Assembly: GCF_029227915.1 (NCBI RefSeq)
Contig: NC_079887.1
Location: forward strand, 25,357,650 to 25,421,649
Reading direction: 5' to 3'
Source: Hydractinia symbiolongicarpus
Lineage: Eukaryota; Cnidaria; Hydrozoa; Anthoathecata; Hydractiniidae
DNA length: 64,000 nt
The position numbers and the translations under genes are program-made. Below, piece after piece: positions 1 through 13,139 of the stretch (position 1 is the stretch's first letter; each line of letters begins with the position of its first letter). Under the pieces are notes generated by a model. That model worked only from the letters and a program-made list of their open reading frames with translations, did no database searches and was not told the DNA's origin.

Positions 1-745
1 GCCGAGTCCGGGATTTACGGGAAATCGCGGGTTTTCGTTTGCCGGCGATTAAACGTCTTTCATTCAGCGTCTCATCAAAAATGTAAACATTCTTAAAAAC
101 TACAACTCTCATGGGCTTTAGTGGTGAAATAATAATTTAAAAAATCGTTTGGGGAATGAGTTTACTCCCTGGGTACTTTCTTTGTATACTTTTGACTATA
201 CGGGCCAAGCCCGGGATTTACGGGAAATCGCGGGTTTTCGTTTGACGGCGATTAAACTTCTTTTATTCAGCGTCTCATCAAAAATGAAAACATTTTTAAA
301 AACTACAAGTCTTATGCGTTTTAGTGGTGAAAAACTAAATTAAAAAATCGTTCTGGAAAGGAGTTTACTCATAGGGTACTTTCTTTGTATACATTCGACT
401 ATATGGGCCGAGTCCGGGATTTACGGGAAATCGCGGGTTTTCGTTTGCCGGCGATTAAACATCTTTCATTCAGCGTCTCATCAAAAATGTAAACATTCTT
501 AAAAACTACAACTCTCATGGGCTTTAGTGGTGAAATAATAATTTAAAAAATCGTTTGGGGAATGAGTTTACTCCCTGGGTACTTTCTTTGTATACATTCG
601 ACTACACGGGCCAAGCCCGGGATTTACGTGAAATCGCGGGTTTTCGTTTGCCGGCGATTAAACCTCTTTCATTAATCTTCTCATTAAAAATGAAAACATT
701 TTTGAAAACTACAAGTCTCATTTGTTCTAGTGGTGCAGAAATAAT
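1..745. repeat. Block duplicated at 3,249-3,993 (offset 3,248 = 16 monomers), left copy
   Basis: The left copy starts at or before the window edge. It matches the right copy almost base for base, including the private variants AAAAATGTAAACATTC and GGAAAGGAGTTTAC. I noticed one difference: GCCGGCGATT near 452 against GCCGGCAATT in the right copy. The two copies diverge after about 745. Confidence 0.85.
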
Positions 746-751
746 TTGAAA

Positions 752-954
752 AATCGTTCGGGAAATCAGTTTACTCCCTGGGTACTTTCTTCAGATACAT
801 ACAACTATACGGGCCAAGCCCGGGATTTACGGGAAGTCGCGGGTTTTCGTTTGCCACCGATTAAACTTCTTTTATTCAGCGTTTCATCAAAAATGAAAAC
901 ACTTTTGAAAACTACAAGTCTCATGCGTTTTAGTGGTGAAAAACTAATTTAAAA
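752..954 (+). repeat. S-type monomer (first of seven)
   Basis: This subtype has the head AAATCAGTTTAC, the middle AGATACATACAAC in place of GTATACTTTTGAC, usually the arm GCCAACGATT in place of GCCGGCGATT (this copy reads GCCACCGATT), and ACACTTTTG in place of ACATTTTTG. It therefore loses the GTATA dyad, the GCCGGC palindrome and one hairpin pair together. Copies with the AGATACATACAAC signature begin near 752, 1,570, 1,773, 2,782, 4,010, 5,224 and 8,876. I found none after 9,100. Edges are approximate. Confidence 0.7.
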
Positions 955-3248
955 AATCGTTCTGGAAATGAGTTTACTCATAGGGTACTTTCTTTGTATA
1001 CATTCGACTATACGGGCCAAGCCCGGGATTTACGTGAAGTCGCGGGTTTTCGTTTGCCGGCGATTAAACCCCTTTCATTAAGCGTTTCATCAAAAATGAA
1101 AACATTTTTGAAAACTACAAGTCTCATGCGTTTTAGTGGTGAAATAATAGTTTAAAAAATTGTTCGGGAATTGAGTTTACTCACTGGGTACTTTCTATGT
1201 ATATATTTGACTATACGGGCCGAGTCCGGGATTTACCTTAAATCGCGGGTTTTCGTTTGCCGGCGATTAAACTTCTTTTATTCAGCGTCTCATCAAAAAT
1301 GAAAACATTTTTAAAAACTACAAGTCTCATGGGCTTTAGTGGTGAAATAATATTTTAAAAAATCGTTTGGGGAATGAGTTTACTCCCTGGGTACTTTCTT
1401 TGTATACATTCGACTATACGGGCCAAGCCCGGGATTTACGTGAAATCGCGGGTTTTCGTTTGCCGGCGATTAAACCTCTTTCATTAATCTTCTCATTAAA
1501 AATGAAAACATTTTTGAAAACTACAAGTCTCATTTGTTCTAGTGGTGCAAAAATAATTTGAAAAATCGTTCGGGAAATCAGTTTACTCCCTGGGTACTTT
1601 CTTTAGATACATACAACTATACGGGCCAAGCCCGGGATTTACGGGAAATCGCGGGTTTTCTTTTGCCAACGATTCAACTTCTTTTATTCAGCGTCTCATC
1701 AAAAATGAAAACACTTTTGAAAACTACAAGTCTCATGCGTTTTAGTGGTGACAAAATAATTTAAAAAATCGTTTGGGAAATGAGTTTACTCCCTGGGTAC
1801 TTTCTTTAGATACATACAACTATACCGGCCAAGCCCGGGATTTACGGGAAATCGCGGGTTTTCGTTTGCCAACGATTAAACTTCTTTTATTCAGCGTCTC
1901 ATCAAAAATGAAAACACTTTTGAAAACTACAAGTCTCATGCGTTTTAGTGGTGACAAAATAATTTAAAAAATCGTTTGGGAAATGAGTTTACTCCCTGGG
2001 TACTTTCTTTGTATACTTTTGACTATACGGGCCAAGCCCGGGATTTACGGGAAATCGCGGGTTTTCGTTTGACGGCGATTAAACTTCTTTTATTCAGCGT
2101 CTCATCAAAAATGAAAACATTTTTAAAAACTACAAGTCTTATGCGTTTTAGTGGTGAAAAACTAATTTAAAATATCGTTCTGGAAATGAGTTTACTCATA
2201 GGGTACTTTCTTTGTATACATTCGACTATACGGGACAAGCCCGGGATTTACGTGAAATTGCGGGTTTTCGTTTGCCTGCGATTAAACCCCTTTCATTAAG
2301 CGTTTCATCAAAAATGAAAACATTTTTGAAAACTACAAGTCTCATGCGTTTTAGTGGTGAAAAAATAGTTTAAAAAATTGTTCGGGAAATGAGTTTACTC
2401 CCTGGGTACTTTCTTTCTATACTTTTGACTATACGAGCCAAGCCCGGGATTTACGGGAAATCGCGGGATTTCGTTTGCCAACGATTAAACTTCTTTTATT
2501 CAGCGTCTCATCAAAAATGAAAACACTTTTGAAAACTACAAGTCTCATGCGTTTTAGTGGTGACAAAGTAATTTAAAAAATCGTTTGGGAAATGAGTTTA
2601 CTCCCTGGGTACTTTCTTTGTATACTTTTGACTAAACGGGCCAAGCCCGGGATTTACGGGAAATCGCGGGTTTTCGTTTGCCGGCGATTAAACCTCTTTC
2701 ATTAATCTTCTCATTAAAAATGAAAACATTTTTGAAAACTACAAGTCTCATTTGTTCTAGTGGTGCAGAAATAATTTGAAAAATCGTTCGGGAAATCAGT
2801 TTACTCCCTGGGTACTTTCTTCAGATACATACAACTATACGGGCCAAGCCCGGGATTTACGGGAAATCGCGGGTTTTCGTTTGCCAACGATTAAACTTCT
2901 TTTATTCAGCGTCTCATCAAAAATGAAAACACTTTTGAAAACTACAAGTCTCATGCGTTTTAGTGGTGACAAAATAACTTAAAAAATCGTTTGGGAAATG
3001 GGTTTACTGCCTGGGTACTTTCTGTAGATACTTTTGACTATACGGGCCAAGCCCGGGATTTACGGGAAATCGCGGGTTTTCGTTTACCAGCGATTAAACT
3101 TCTTTTATTCAGCGTCTCATCAAAAATGAAAACATTTTTAAAAACTACAAGTCTTATGCGTTTTAGTGGTGAAAAACTAAATTAAAAAATCGTTCTGGAA
3201 ATGAGTTTACTCATAGGGTACTTTCTTTGTATACATTCGACTATACGG

Positions 3249-3993
3249 GCCGAGTCCGGGATTTACGGGAAATCGCGGGTTTTCGTTTGCCGGCGATTAA
3301 ACGTCTTTCATTCAGCGTCTCATCAAAAATGTAAACATTCTTAAAAACTACAACTCTCATGGGCTTTAGTGGTGAAATAATAATTTAAAAAATCGTTTGG
3401 GGAATGAGTTTACTCCCTGGGTACTTTCTTTGTATACTTTTGACTATACGGGCCAAGCCCGGGATTTACGGGAAATCGCGGGTTTTCGTTTGACGGCGAT
3501 TAAACTTCTTTTATTCAGCGTCTCATCAAAAATGAAAACATTTTTAAAAACTACAAGTCTTATGCGTTTTAGTGGTGAAAAACTAAATTAAAAAATCGTT
3601 CTGGAAAGGAGTTTACTCATAGGGTACTTTCTTTGTATACATTCGACTATATGGGCCGAGTCCGGGATTTACGGGAAATCGCGGGTTTTCGTTTGCCGGC
3701 AATTAAACATCTTTCATTCAGCGTCTCATCAAAAATGTAAACATTCTTAAAAACTACAACTCTCATGGGCTTTAGTGGTGAAATAATAATTTAAAAAATC
3801 GTTTGGGGAATGAGTTTACTCCCTGGGTACTTTCTTTGTATACATTCGACTACACGGGCCAAGCCCGGGATTTACGTGAAATCGCGGGTTTTCGTTTGCC
3901 GGCGATTAAACCTCTTTCATTAATCTTCTCATTAAAAATGAAAACATTTTTGAAAACTACAAGTCTCATTTGTTCTAGTGGTGCAGAAATAAT
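3249..3993. repeat. Right copy of the 16-monomer-offset block
   Basis: It matches 1-745, including several private variants, and diverges just downstream, where this copy reads GTTCATGAAATCAG and the left copy reads GTTCGGGAAATCAG. An offset of exactly 16 x 203 is what block copying or unequal exchange in register would give. Confidence 0.85.
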
Positions 3994-6239
3994 TTGAAAA
4001 ATCGTTCATGAAATCAGTTTACTCCCTGGGTACTTTCTTTAGATACATACAACTATACGGGCCAAGCCCGGGATTTACGGGAAATCGCGGGTTTTCGTTT
4101 GCCAACGATTAAACTTCTTTTATTCAGCGTCTCATCAAAAATGAAAACACTTTTGAAAACTACAAGTCTCATGCGTTTTAGTGGTGACAAAATAATTTAA
4201 AAAATCGTTTGGGAAATGAGTTTACTCCCTGGGTACTTTCTTTGTATACTTTTGACTATACGGGCCAAGCCCGGGATTTACGGGAAATCGCGGGTTTTCG
4301 TTTGACGGCGATTAAACTTCTTTTATTCAGCGTCTCATCAAAAATGAAAACATTTTTAAAAACTACAAGTCTTATGCGTTTTAGTGGTGAAAAACTAATT
4401 TAAAAAATCGTTCTGGAAATGAGTTTACTCATAGGGTACTTTCTTTGTATACATTCGACTATACGGGCCAAGCCCGGGATTTACGTGAAATCGCGGGTTT
4501 TCGTTTGCCGGCGATTAAACCCCTTTCATTAAGCGTTTCATCAAAAATGAAAACATTTTTGAAAACTACAAGTGTCATGCGTTTTAGTGGTGAAAAAATA
4601 GTTTAAAAAATCGTTTTGGAAATGAGTTTACCCACAGGGTACTTTCTTTGTATACATTCGACTATACGGGCCAAGCCCGGGATTTACGGCAAATCGCAGG
4701 TTTGCGTTTGCCGGCGATTAAACTTCTTTTATTCAGCGTCTCATCAAAAATAAAAAAACTTTTGAAAACTACAAGTCTCGTGCGTTTTAGTGGTGACAAA
4801 ATAATTTAAAAAATCGTTCGGGAAATGAGTTTACTCCCTGGGTACTTTCTTTGTATTTTTTTGACTATACGGGCCAAGCCCAGGATTTACGGGAAATCGC
4901 GGGGTTTCGTTTGCCGGCGATTAAACTTCTTTTATTCAGCGTCTCATCAAAAATGAAAAAAATTTTGTAAACTACAAGTCTTATGCGTTTTAGTGGTGGA
5001 AAAATAATTTAAAACATCGTTCTGGAAATGAGTTTACGCACAGGGTACTTTCTTTGTATACATTCGACTATACGGGCCAAGCCCAGGATTTACGGGAAAT
5101 CGCGGGTTTTCGTTTGCCGGCGATTAAACCTCTTTCATTAATCTTCTCATTAAAAATGAAAACATTTTTGAAAACTACAAGTCTCATTTGTTCTAGTGGT
5201 GCAGAAATAATTTGAAAAATCGTTCGGAAAATCAGTTTACTCCCTGGGTACTTTCTTTAGATATATACAACTATACGGGCCAAGCCTGGGATTTACGGGA
5301 AATTGCGGGTTTTCGTTTGCCAACGATTAAACTTCTTTTATTCAGCGTCTCATCAAAAATGAAAACACTTTTGAAAACTACAAGTCTCATGCGTTTTAGT
5401 GGTGGCAAAATAATTTAAAAAATCGTTTGGGAAATGAATTTACTCCCTGGGTACCTTCTTTGTATACTTTTGACTATACGGGCAAAGCCCGGGATTTACG
5501 GGAAATCGCGGGTTTTCGTTTGACGGCGATTAAACTTCTTTTATTCAGCGTCTCATCAAAAATGAAAACATTTTTGAAAACTACAAGTCTTATGCGTTTT
5601 AGTGGTGAAAAACTAATTTAAAAAATCGTTCTGGAAAGGAGTTTACTCATAGGGTACTTTCTTTGTATACATTCGACTATACGGGCCAAGCCCGGGATTT
5701 ACGGTAAATCGCGGGTTTTCGTTTGCCGGCGATTAAACCCCTTTCATTAAGCGTTTCATCAAAAATGAAAACATTTTTGAAAACTACAAGTCTCATGCGT
5801 TTTAGTGGTGAAAAAATAGTTTAAAAAATTGTTCGGGAAATGAGTTTACTCCCTGGGTACTTTCTATGTATAAATTCGACTATACGGGCCAAGCCCGGGA
5901 TTTACGGGAAATCGCGGGTTTTCGTTTGCCGGCGATTAAACCCCTTTCATTAAGCGTCTCATCAAGAATGAAAACTTTTTTGAAAACTACAAGTCTCATG
6001 CGTTTTAGTGGTGAGAAAATAATTTAAAAAATCGTTCGGTAAATGAGTTTACTCCCTGGGTACTTTCTTTGTATACATTCGACTATACGGGCCAAGCCCG
6101 GGATTTACGGGAAATCGCAGGTTTGCGTTTGCCGGCGATTAAACTTCTTTTATTCAGCGTCTCATCAAAAATGAAAACACTTTTGAAAACTACAAGTCTC
6201 ATGCGTTTTAGTGGTGAATTAATAATTTAAAAAAACGTT

Positions 6240-8266
6240 TGGGAAATGAGTTTACTCACAGGGTACTTTCTTTGTATACATTCGACTATACGGGCCAAGC
6301 CCGGGATTTACGGGAAATCGCGGGTTTTCGTTTGCCGGCGATTAAACCACTTTCATTAGGCGTCTCATCAAAAATGAAAACATTACTGAAAACTACAAGT
6401 CTCATGCGTTTTAGTGGTGAAAAAATAATTTAAAAAATCGTTGGGGAAATGAGTTTACTCCCTGGGTACTTTCTTTGTATACTTTTGACTATACGGGCCG
6501 AGTCCGGGATTTACGGGAAATCGCGGGTTTTCGTTTGCCGGCGATTAAACTTCTTTTAACCTGCGTCTCATCAAAAATGAAAACATTTTTGAAAACTACA
6601 AGTCTCATGCGTTTTAGTGGTAAAAAAATAATTTAAAAAATCGTTCGGCAAATGAGTTTACTCCCTGGGTACTTTCTTTGTATACTTTTGACTATACGGG
6701 CCGAGTCCTGGGTTTACAAGAAATGGCGGGTTTTCGTTTGCGGCGATTAAACTCCCTTTATTCAGCGTCTCATCAAAAATGAAAACATTTTTAAAAACTA
6801 CAAGTCTTATGGGCTTTAGTGGTGAAATAATAATTTAAAAAATCGTTCTGGAAATGAGTTTACTCCCTGGGTACTTTCTTTGTATACATTCGACTATACG
6901 GGCCAAGCCCGGGATTTACGGGAAATCGCGGGTTTTCGTTTGCCGGTGATTAAACCACTTTCATTAAGCGTCTCATCAAAAATGAAAACATTTTTGAAAA
7001 CTACAAGTCTCATGCGTTTTAGTGGTGAAAAAATAATTTAAAAAATTGTTCGGAAAATGAGTTTACTCCCTGGGTACTTTCTTTGTATACTTTTGACTAT
7101 ATGGGCCAAGCCCAGGATTTACGGGAAATCGTGGGTTTTCGTTTGCCGGCGATTAAACTTCTTTTATTCAGCGTCTCATCAAAAATGAAAACACTTTTGA
7201 AAACTACAAGTCTCATGCGTTTTAGGGGTGACAAAATAATTTAAAAAATCGTTTGGGAAATGAGTTTACTCACAGGGTACTTTCTATGTATACATTCGAC
7301 TATACGGGCCAAGCCCGGGATTTACGGGAAATCGCGGGTTTTCGTTTGCCGGCGATTAAACCACTTTCATTAGGCGTCTCATCAAAAATGAAAACATTAC
7401 TGAAAACTACAAGTCTCATGCGTTTTAGTGGTGAAAAAATAATTTAAAAAATCGTTGGGGAAATGGGTTTACTCCCTGGGTACTTTCTTTGTATACTTTT
7501 GACTATACGGGCCGAGTCCGGGATTTACGGGAAATCGCGGGTTTTCGTTTGCCGGCGATTAAACTTCTTTTAACCTGCGTCTCATCAAAAATGAAAACAT
7601 TTTTGAAAACTACAAGTCTCATGCGTTTTAGTGGTGAAAAAATAATTTAAAAAATCGTTCGGCAAATGAGTTTACTCCCTGGGTACTTCCTTTGTATACT
7701 TTTGACAATACGGGCCGAGTCCTGGGTTTACGGGAAATGGCGGGTTTTCGTTTGCGGCGATTAAACTCCCTTTATTCAGCGTCTCATCAAAAATGAAAAC
7801 ATTTTTAAAAACTACAAGTCTTATGGGCTTTAGTGGTGAAATAATAATTTAAAAAATCGTTCTGGAAATGAGTTTACTCACAGGGTACTTTCTTTGTATA
7901 CATCCGACTATACGGGCCAAGCCCGGGATTTACGGGAAATCGCGGGTTTTCGTTTGCCGGTGATTAAACCACTTTCATTAAGCGTCTCATCAAATATGAA
8001 AACATTTTTGAAAACTACAAGTCTCATGCGTTTTAGTGGTGAAAAAATAATTTAAATAATCGTTCGGAAAATGAGTTTACTCCCTGGGTACTTTCTTTGT
8101 ATACTTTTGACTATACGGGCCAAGCCCAGGATTTACGGGAAATCGTGGGTTTTCGTTTGCCGGCGATTAAACTTCTTTTATTCAGCGTCTCATCAAAAAT
8201 GAAAACACTTTTGAAAACTACAAGTCTCATGCGTTTTAGTGGTGACAAAATAATTTAAAAAATCGT
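6240..8266. repeat. Tandem duplication of a five-monomer block (offset 1,014 bp)
   Basis: 6,240-7,253 is followed directly by its near copy at 7,254-8,266. Shared private markers are TTTAACCTGCGTC (6,555 and 7,569), ATTACTGAAAAC, GTTGGGGAAATG and the one-base loss GTTTGCGGCG. That loss explains why the offset is 1,014 rather than 1,015. A few substitutions separate the copies, for example the head CTCCCTGGG near 6,860 against CTCACAGGG near 7,874. Confidence 0.85.
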
Positions 8267-10910
8267 TCGGGAAATGAGTTTACTCCCTGGGTACTTTCTT
8301 TGTATTTTTTTGACTATACGGGCCAAGCCCAGGATTTACGGGAAATCGCGGGTTTTCGTTTGCCGGCGATTAAACCACTTTCATTAAGCGTCTCATAAAA
8401 AATGAAAACATTTCTGAAAACTACAAGTCTCATGCGTTTTAGTGGTGAAAAAATAATTTAAAAAATCGTTCGGGAAATGAGTTTACTCCCTGGGTACTTT
8501 CTTTGTATACTTTTGACTATACGGGCCAAGCCCAGGATTTACGGGAAATCGTGGGTTTTCGTTTGCCGGCGATTAAACTTCTTTTATTCAGCGTCTCATC
8601 AAAAATGAAAACACTTTTGAAAACTACAAGTCTCATGCGTTTTAGGGGTGACAAAATAATTTAAAAAATCGTTTGGGAAATGAGTTTACTCCCTGGGTAC
8701 TTTCTTTGTATACTTTTGACTATACGGGCCGAGTCCGGGATTTACGGGAAATCGCGGGTTTTCGTTTGCCGGCGATTAAACCTCTTTCATTAATCTTCTC
8801 ATTAAAAATGAAAACATTTTTGAAAACTACAAGTCTCATTTTTTCTAGTGGTGCAGAAATAATTTGAAAAATCGTTTGGAAAATCAGTTTACTCCCTGGG
8901 TACTTTCTTTAGATACATACAACTATACGGGCCAAGCCTGCTATTTACGGGAAATTGCGGGTTTTCGTTTGCCAACGATTAAACTTCTTTTATTCAGCGT
9001 CTCATCAAAAATGAAAACACTTTTGAAAACTACAAGTCTCATGCGTTTTAGTGGTGACAAAATAATTTAAAAAAACGTTTGGGAAATGAGTTTACTCCCT
9101 GGGTACTTTCTTTGTATACTTTTGACTATACGGGCCAAGCCCGGGATTTACGGGAAATCGCGGGTTTTCGTTTGACGGCGATTAAACTTCTTTTATTCAG
9201 CGTCTCATCAAAAATGAAAACATTTTTGAAAACTACAAGTCTTATGCGTTTTAGTGGTGAAAAACTAATTTAAAAAATCGTTCTGGAAATTAGTTTACTC
9301 ATAGGGTACTTTCTTTGTATACATTCGACTATACGGGCCAAGCCCGGGATTTACGGGAAATCGCGGGTTTTCGTTTGCCGGCGTTGAAACCCCTTTCATT
9401 AAACGTTTCATCAAAAATGAAAACATTTTTGAAAACTACAAGTCTCATACGTTTTAGTGGTGAAAAAATAGTTTAAAAAATTGTTCGGGAAATGAGTTTA
9501 CTCCCTGGGTACTTTCTATGTATACATTCGACTATACGGGACAAGCCCGGGATTTACGGGAAATCGCGGTTTTTCGTTTGCCGGCGATTAAACCCCTTTC
9601 ATTAAGCGTCTCATCAAGAATGAAAACGTTTTTGAAAACTACAAGTCTCATGCGTTTTAGTGGTGAGAAAATGATTTAAAAAATCGTTCTGGAAATTAGT
9701 TTACTCATAGGGTACTTTCTTTGTATACATTCCACTATACGGGCCAAGCCCGGGATTTACGGGAAATCGCGGGTTTTCGTTTGCCGGCGATTAAACCCCT
9801 TTCATTAAGCGTTTCATCAAAAATGAAAACATTTTTGAAAACTACAAGTCTCATGCGTTTTAGTGGTGAAAAAATAGTTTAAAAAATTGTTCGGGAAATG
9901 AGTTTACTCCCTGGGTACTTTCTATATATACATTCGACTATACAGGCCAAGCCCGGGATTTACGGAAAATCGCGGGTTTTCGTTTGCCGGCGATTAAACC
10001 TCTTTCATTAAGCGTCTCATCAAGAATGAAAACTTTTTTGAAAACTACAAGTCTCATGCGTTTTAGTGGTGAGAAAATAATTTAAAAAATCGTTCGGTAA
10101 ATGAGTTTACTCCCTGGGTACTTTCTTCGTATACATTCGACTATACGGGCCAAGCCCGGGATTTACGGGAAATCGCAGGTTTGCGTTTGCCGGCGATTAG
10201 ACTTCTTTTATTCAGCGTCTCATCAAAAATGAAAACACTTTTGAAAACTACAAGTCTCATGCGTTTTAATGGTGAAATAATAATTAAAAAAATCGTTTGG
10301 GAAATGAGTTTACTCACAGGGTACTTTCTTTGTATACATTCGACTGTACGGGCCAAGCCCGGGATTTACGGGAAATCGCGGGTTTTCGTTTGCCGGCGAT
10401 TAAACCACTTTCATTAGGCGTCTCATCAAAAATGAAAGCATTTCTGAAAACTACAAGTCTCATGCGTCTTAGTGCTGAAAAAATAATTTAAAAAATCGTT
10501 CGGGAAATGAGTTTACTCCCTGGGTACTTTATTTGTATACTTTTGACTATACGGGCCGAGTCCGGGATTTACGGGAAATCGCGGGTTTTCGTTTACCGGC
10601 GATTAAACTTCTTTTATCCAGCGTCTCATCAAAAATGAAAACATTTTTGAAAACTACAAGTCTCATGCGTTTTAGTGGTGAAAAAATAATTTAAAAAATC
10701 GTTTGGGAAATAAGTTTACTCCCTGGGTACTTTCTTTGTATACTTTTGACTATACGGGCCAAGCCCGGGATTTACGGGAAATCGCGGGTTTTCGTTTGAC
10801 GGCGATTAAACTTCCTTTATTCAGCGTCTCATCAAAAATGAAAACATTTTTGAAAACTAGAAGTTTTATGCGTTTTAGTGGTGAAAAACTAATTTAAAAA
10901 ATCGTTCTGG

Positions 10911-11070
10911 AAATGAGTTTACTTACAGGGTACTGTCTTTGTATACATTCGACTATACGGGCCAAGCCCAGGATTTACGGGAAATCGTGGGTTTTCGTTT
11001 GCCGGCGATTAAACTTCTTTTATTCAGCGTCTCATCAAAAATGAAAACACTTTTGAAAACTACGTTCGGA
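10911..11070 (+). repeat. Deletion monomer, 160 bp
   Basis: The unit ends at ACTACGTTCGG, so the segment from AAGTCTCATGCG through the A-rich linker is missing (about 43 bp). This junction occurs once in the window. It opens a disturbed stretch that also holds the 98-bp unit downstream. Confidence 0.85.
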
Positions 11071-11476
11071 AAATGAGTTTACTCCCTGGGTACTTTCTTT
11101 GTATACTTTTGACTATACGGGCAAAGCCCGGGATTTACGGGAAATCGCGGGTTTTCGTTTGACGGCGATTAAACTTCCTTTATTCAGCGTCTCATCAAAA
11201 ATGAAAACATTTTTGAAAACTAGAAGTTTTATGCGTTTTAGTGGTGAAAAACTAATTTAAAAAATCGTTCTGGAAATGAGTTTACTCATAGGGTACTTTC
11301 TTTGTATACATTCGACTATACGGGCCAAGCCCGGGATTTACGGGAAATCGCAGGTTTGCGTTTGCCGGCGATTAGACTTCTTTTATTCAGCGTCTCATCA
11401 AAAATGAAAACACTTTTGAAAACTACAAGTCTCATGCGTTTTAATGGTGAAATAATAATTAAAAAAATCGTTTGGG

Positions 11477-11574
11477 AAATGAGTTTACTCACAGGGTACT
11501 TTCTTTGTCATTTTTGAAAACTACAAGTCTCATGCGTTTTAGTGGTGAAAAAATAATTTAAAAAATCGTTTGGG
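11477..11574 (+). repeat. Deletion monomer, 98 bp
   Basis: Sequence runs from CTTTCTTTGT straight into CATTTTTGAAAAC at 11,508/11,509. This removes 105 bp that include the whole GC-rich half and the left arm of the AT-rich hairpin. It is the shortest full head-to-tail unit seen and occurs once. It is flanked by copies of the same neighbouring monomer (10,703-10,897 and 11,570-11,764 are equivalent). Confidence 0.85.
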
Positions 11575-12374
11575 AAATAAGTTTACTCCCTGGGTACTTT
11601 CTTTGTATACTTTTGACTATACGGGCCAAGCCCGGGATTTACGGGAAATCGCGGGTTTTCGTTTGACGGCGATTAAACTTCCTTTATTCAGCGTCTCATC
11701 AAAAATGAAAACATTTTTGAAAACTAGAAGTTTTATGCGTTTTAGTGGTGAAAAACTAATTTAAAAAATCGTTCTATAAATGAGTTTACTCATAGGGTAC
11801 TTTCTTTGTATACATTCGACTATACGGCCCAAGCCCGGGATTTACGGGAAATCGCGGGTTTTCGTTTGCCGGCGATTAAACCACTTTCATTAAGCGTTTC
11901 ATCAAAAATGAAAACATTTTTGAAAACTACAAGTCTCATGCGTTTTAGTGGTGAAAAAATAGTTTAAAAAATTGTTCGGAAAATGAGTTTACTCCCTGGG
12001 TACTTTCTTTGTATACTTTTGACTATACGGGCCGAGTCCGGGATTTACGGGAAATTGCGGGTTTTCGTTTGCCGGCGATTAAACTTCTTTTATCCAGCGT
12101 CTCATCAAAAATGAAAACATTTTTGAAAACTACAAGTCTCATGCGTTTTAGTGGTGAAAAAATAATTTAAGAAATCGTTCGGGAAATGAGTTTACTCCCT
12201 GGGTACTTTCTTTGTATACTTTTGACTATACGGGCCGAGTCCTGGGTTTACGGGAAATGGCGGGATTTCGGTTGCCGGCGATTAAACTCATTTTATTCAG
12301 CGTCTCATCAAAAATGAAAACATTTTTAAAAACTACAAGTCTCATGGGCTTTAGTGGTGAAATAATAATTTAAA

Positions 12375-12990
12375 AAATCGTTCTGGAAATGAGTTTACTC
12401 ACAGGGTACTTTCTTTGTATACTTTTGACTATACGGGCCAAGCCCGCGATTTACGGGAAATCGCAGGTTTTCGTTTGACAGCGATTAAACTTCTTTTATT
12501 CAGCGTCTCATCAAAAATGAAAACATTTTTGAAAACTACAAGTCTCATGCATTTTAGTGGTGAAAAACCGATTTAAAAAATCGTTCGGGAAATGAGTTTA
12601 CTCCCTGGGTTCGTTCTTTGTATACTTTTGACTATACGGGCCGAGTCCGAGATTTACGGGAAATCGCGGGTTTTCGTTTGCCGGCGATTAAACTTCTTTT
12701 ATCCAGCGTCTCATCAAAAATGAAAACATTTTTGAAAACTACAAGTCTCATGCGTTTTAGTGGTGAAAAAATAATTTAAAAAATCGTTTGGGAAATGAGT
12801 TTACTCCCTGGGCACTTTCTTTGTATACTTTTGACAATACGGGCCGAGTCCTGGGTTTACGGGAAATGGCGGGTTTTCGTTTGCCGGCGATTAAACTTCT
12901 TTTATTCAGCGTCTCATCAAAAATGAAAACATTTTTGAAAACTACAAGTCTTATGCGTTTTAGTGGTGAAAAACTAATTTAAAAAATCGT
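12375..12990. repeat. Block re-used at about 21,325-21,935 (offset about 8,945 bp)
   Basis: Both places carry the rare GGGTTCGTTCTTTG head (12,608 and 21,554), then GGGCACTTTC with TTGACAATACGGG. A third GGGTTCGTTCTTTG lies near 19,451. This is the longest-range copying visible in the left half of the window. Confidence 0.75.
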
Positions 12991-13139
12991 TCTGGAAATG
13001 AGTTTACTCATAGGGTACTTTCTTTGTATACATTCGACTATACGGGTCAAGCCCGGGATTTACGGAAAATCGCGGGTTTTCGTTTGCCGGCGATTAAACC
13101 CCTTTCATTAAGCGTTTCATCAAAAATGAAAACATTTTT

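Larger units (their letters stand above)
1..10910. repeat. Region 1: diverse monomers in near-perfect register
   Basis: About 54 monomers with very few length changes. From 149 to 6,239 the register is exact over 30 units. Single-base losses occur near 6,731 and 7,754 (GTTTGCGGCG for GTTTGCCGGCG). Heads CTCCCTGGG, CTCATAGGG and CTCACAGGG alternate irregularly. Tails include GGTGAAAAACTAATTT, which is common here and rare to the right of 22,000. No 72/73-bp or 150-bp units are present. Confidence 0.85.

Noticed and set aside
149-343. Repeated 64-68-codon open frames on the plus strand
   Set aside because: They recur once per monomer in register. The one checked (at 149) begins at TTG rather than ATG. 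203 is not a multiple of 3, so the frame changes every unit and a stop follows within one monomer. They are side products of the repeat.
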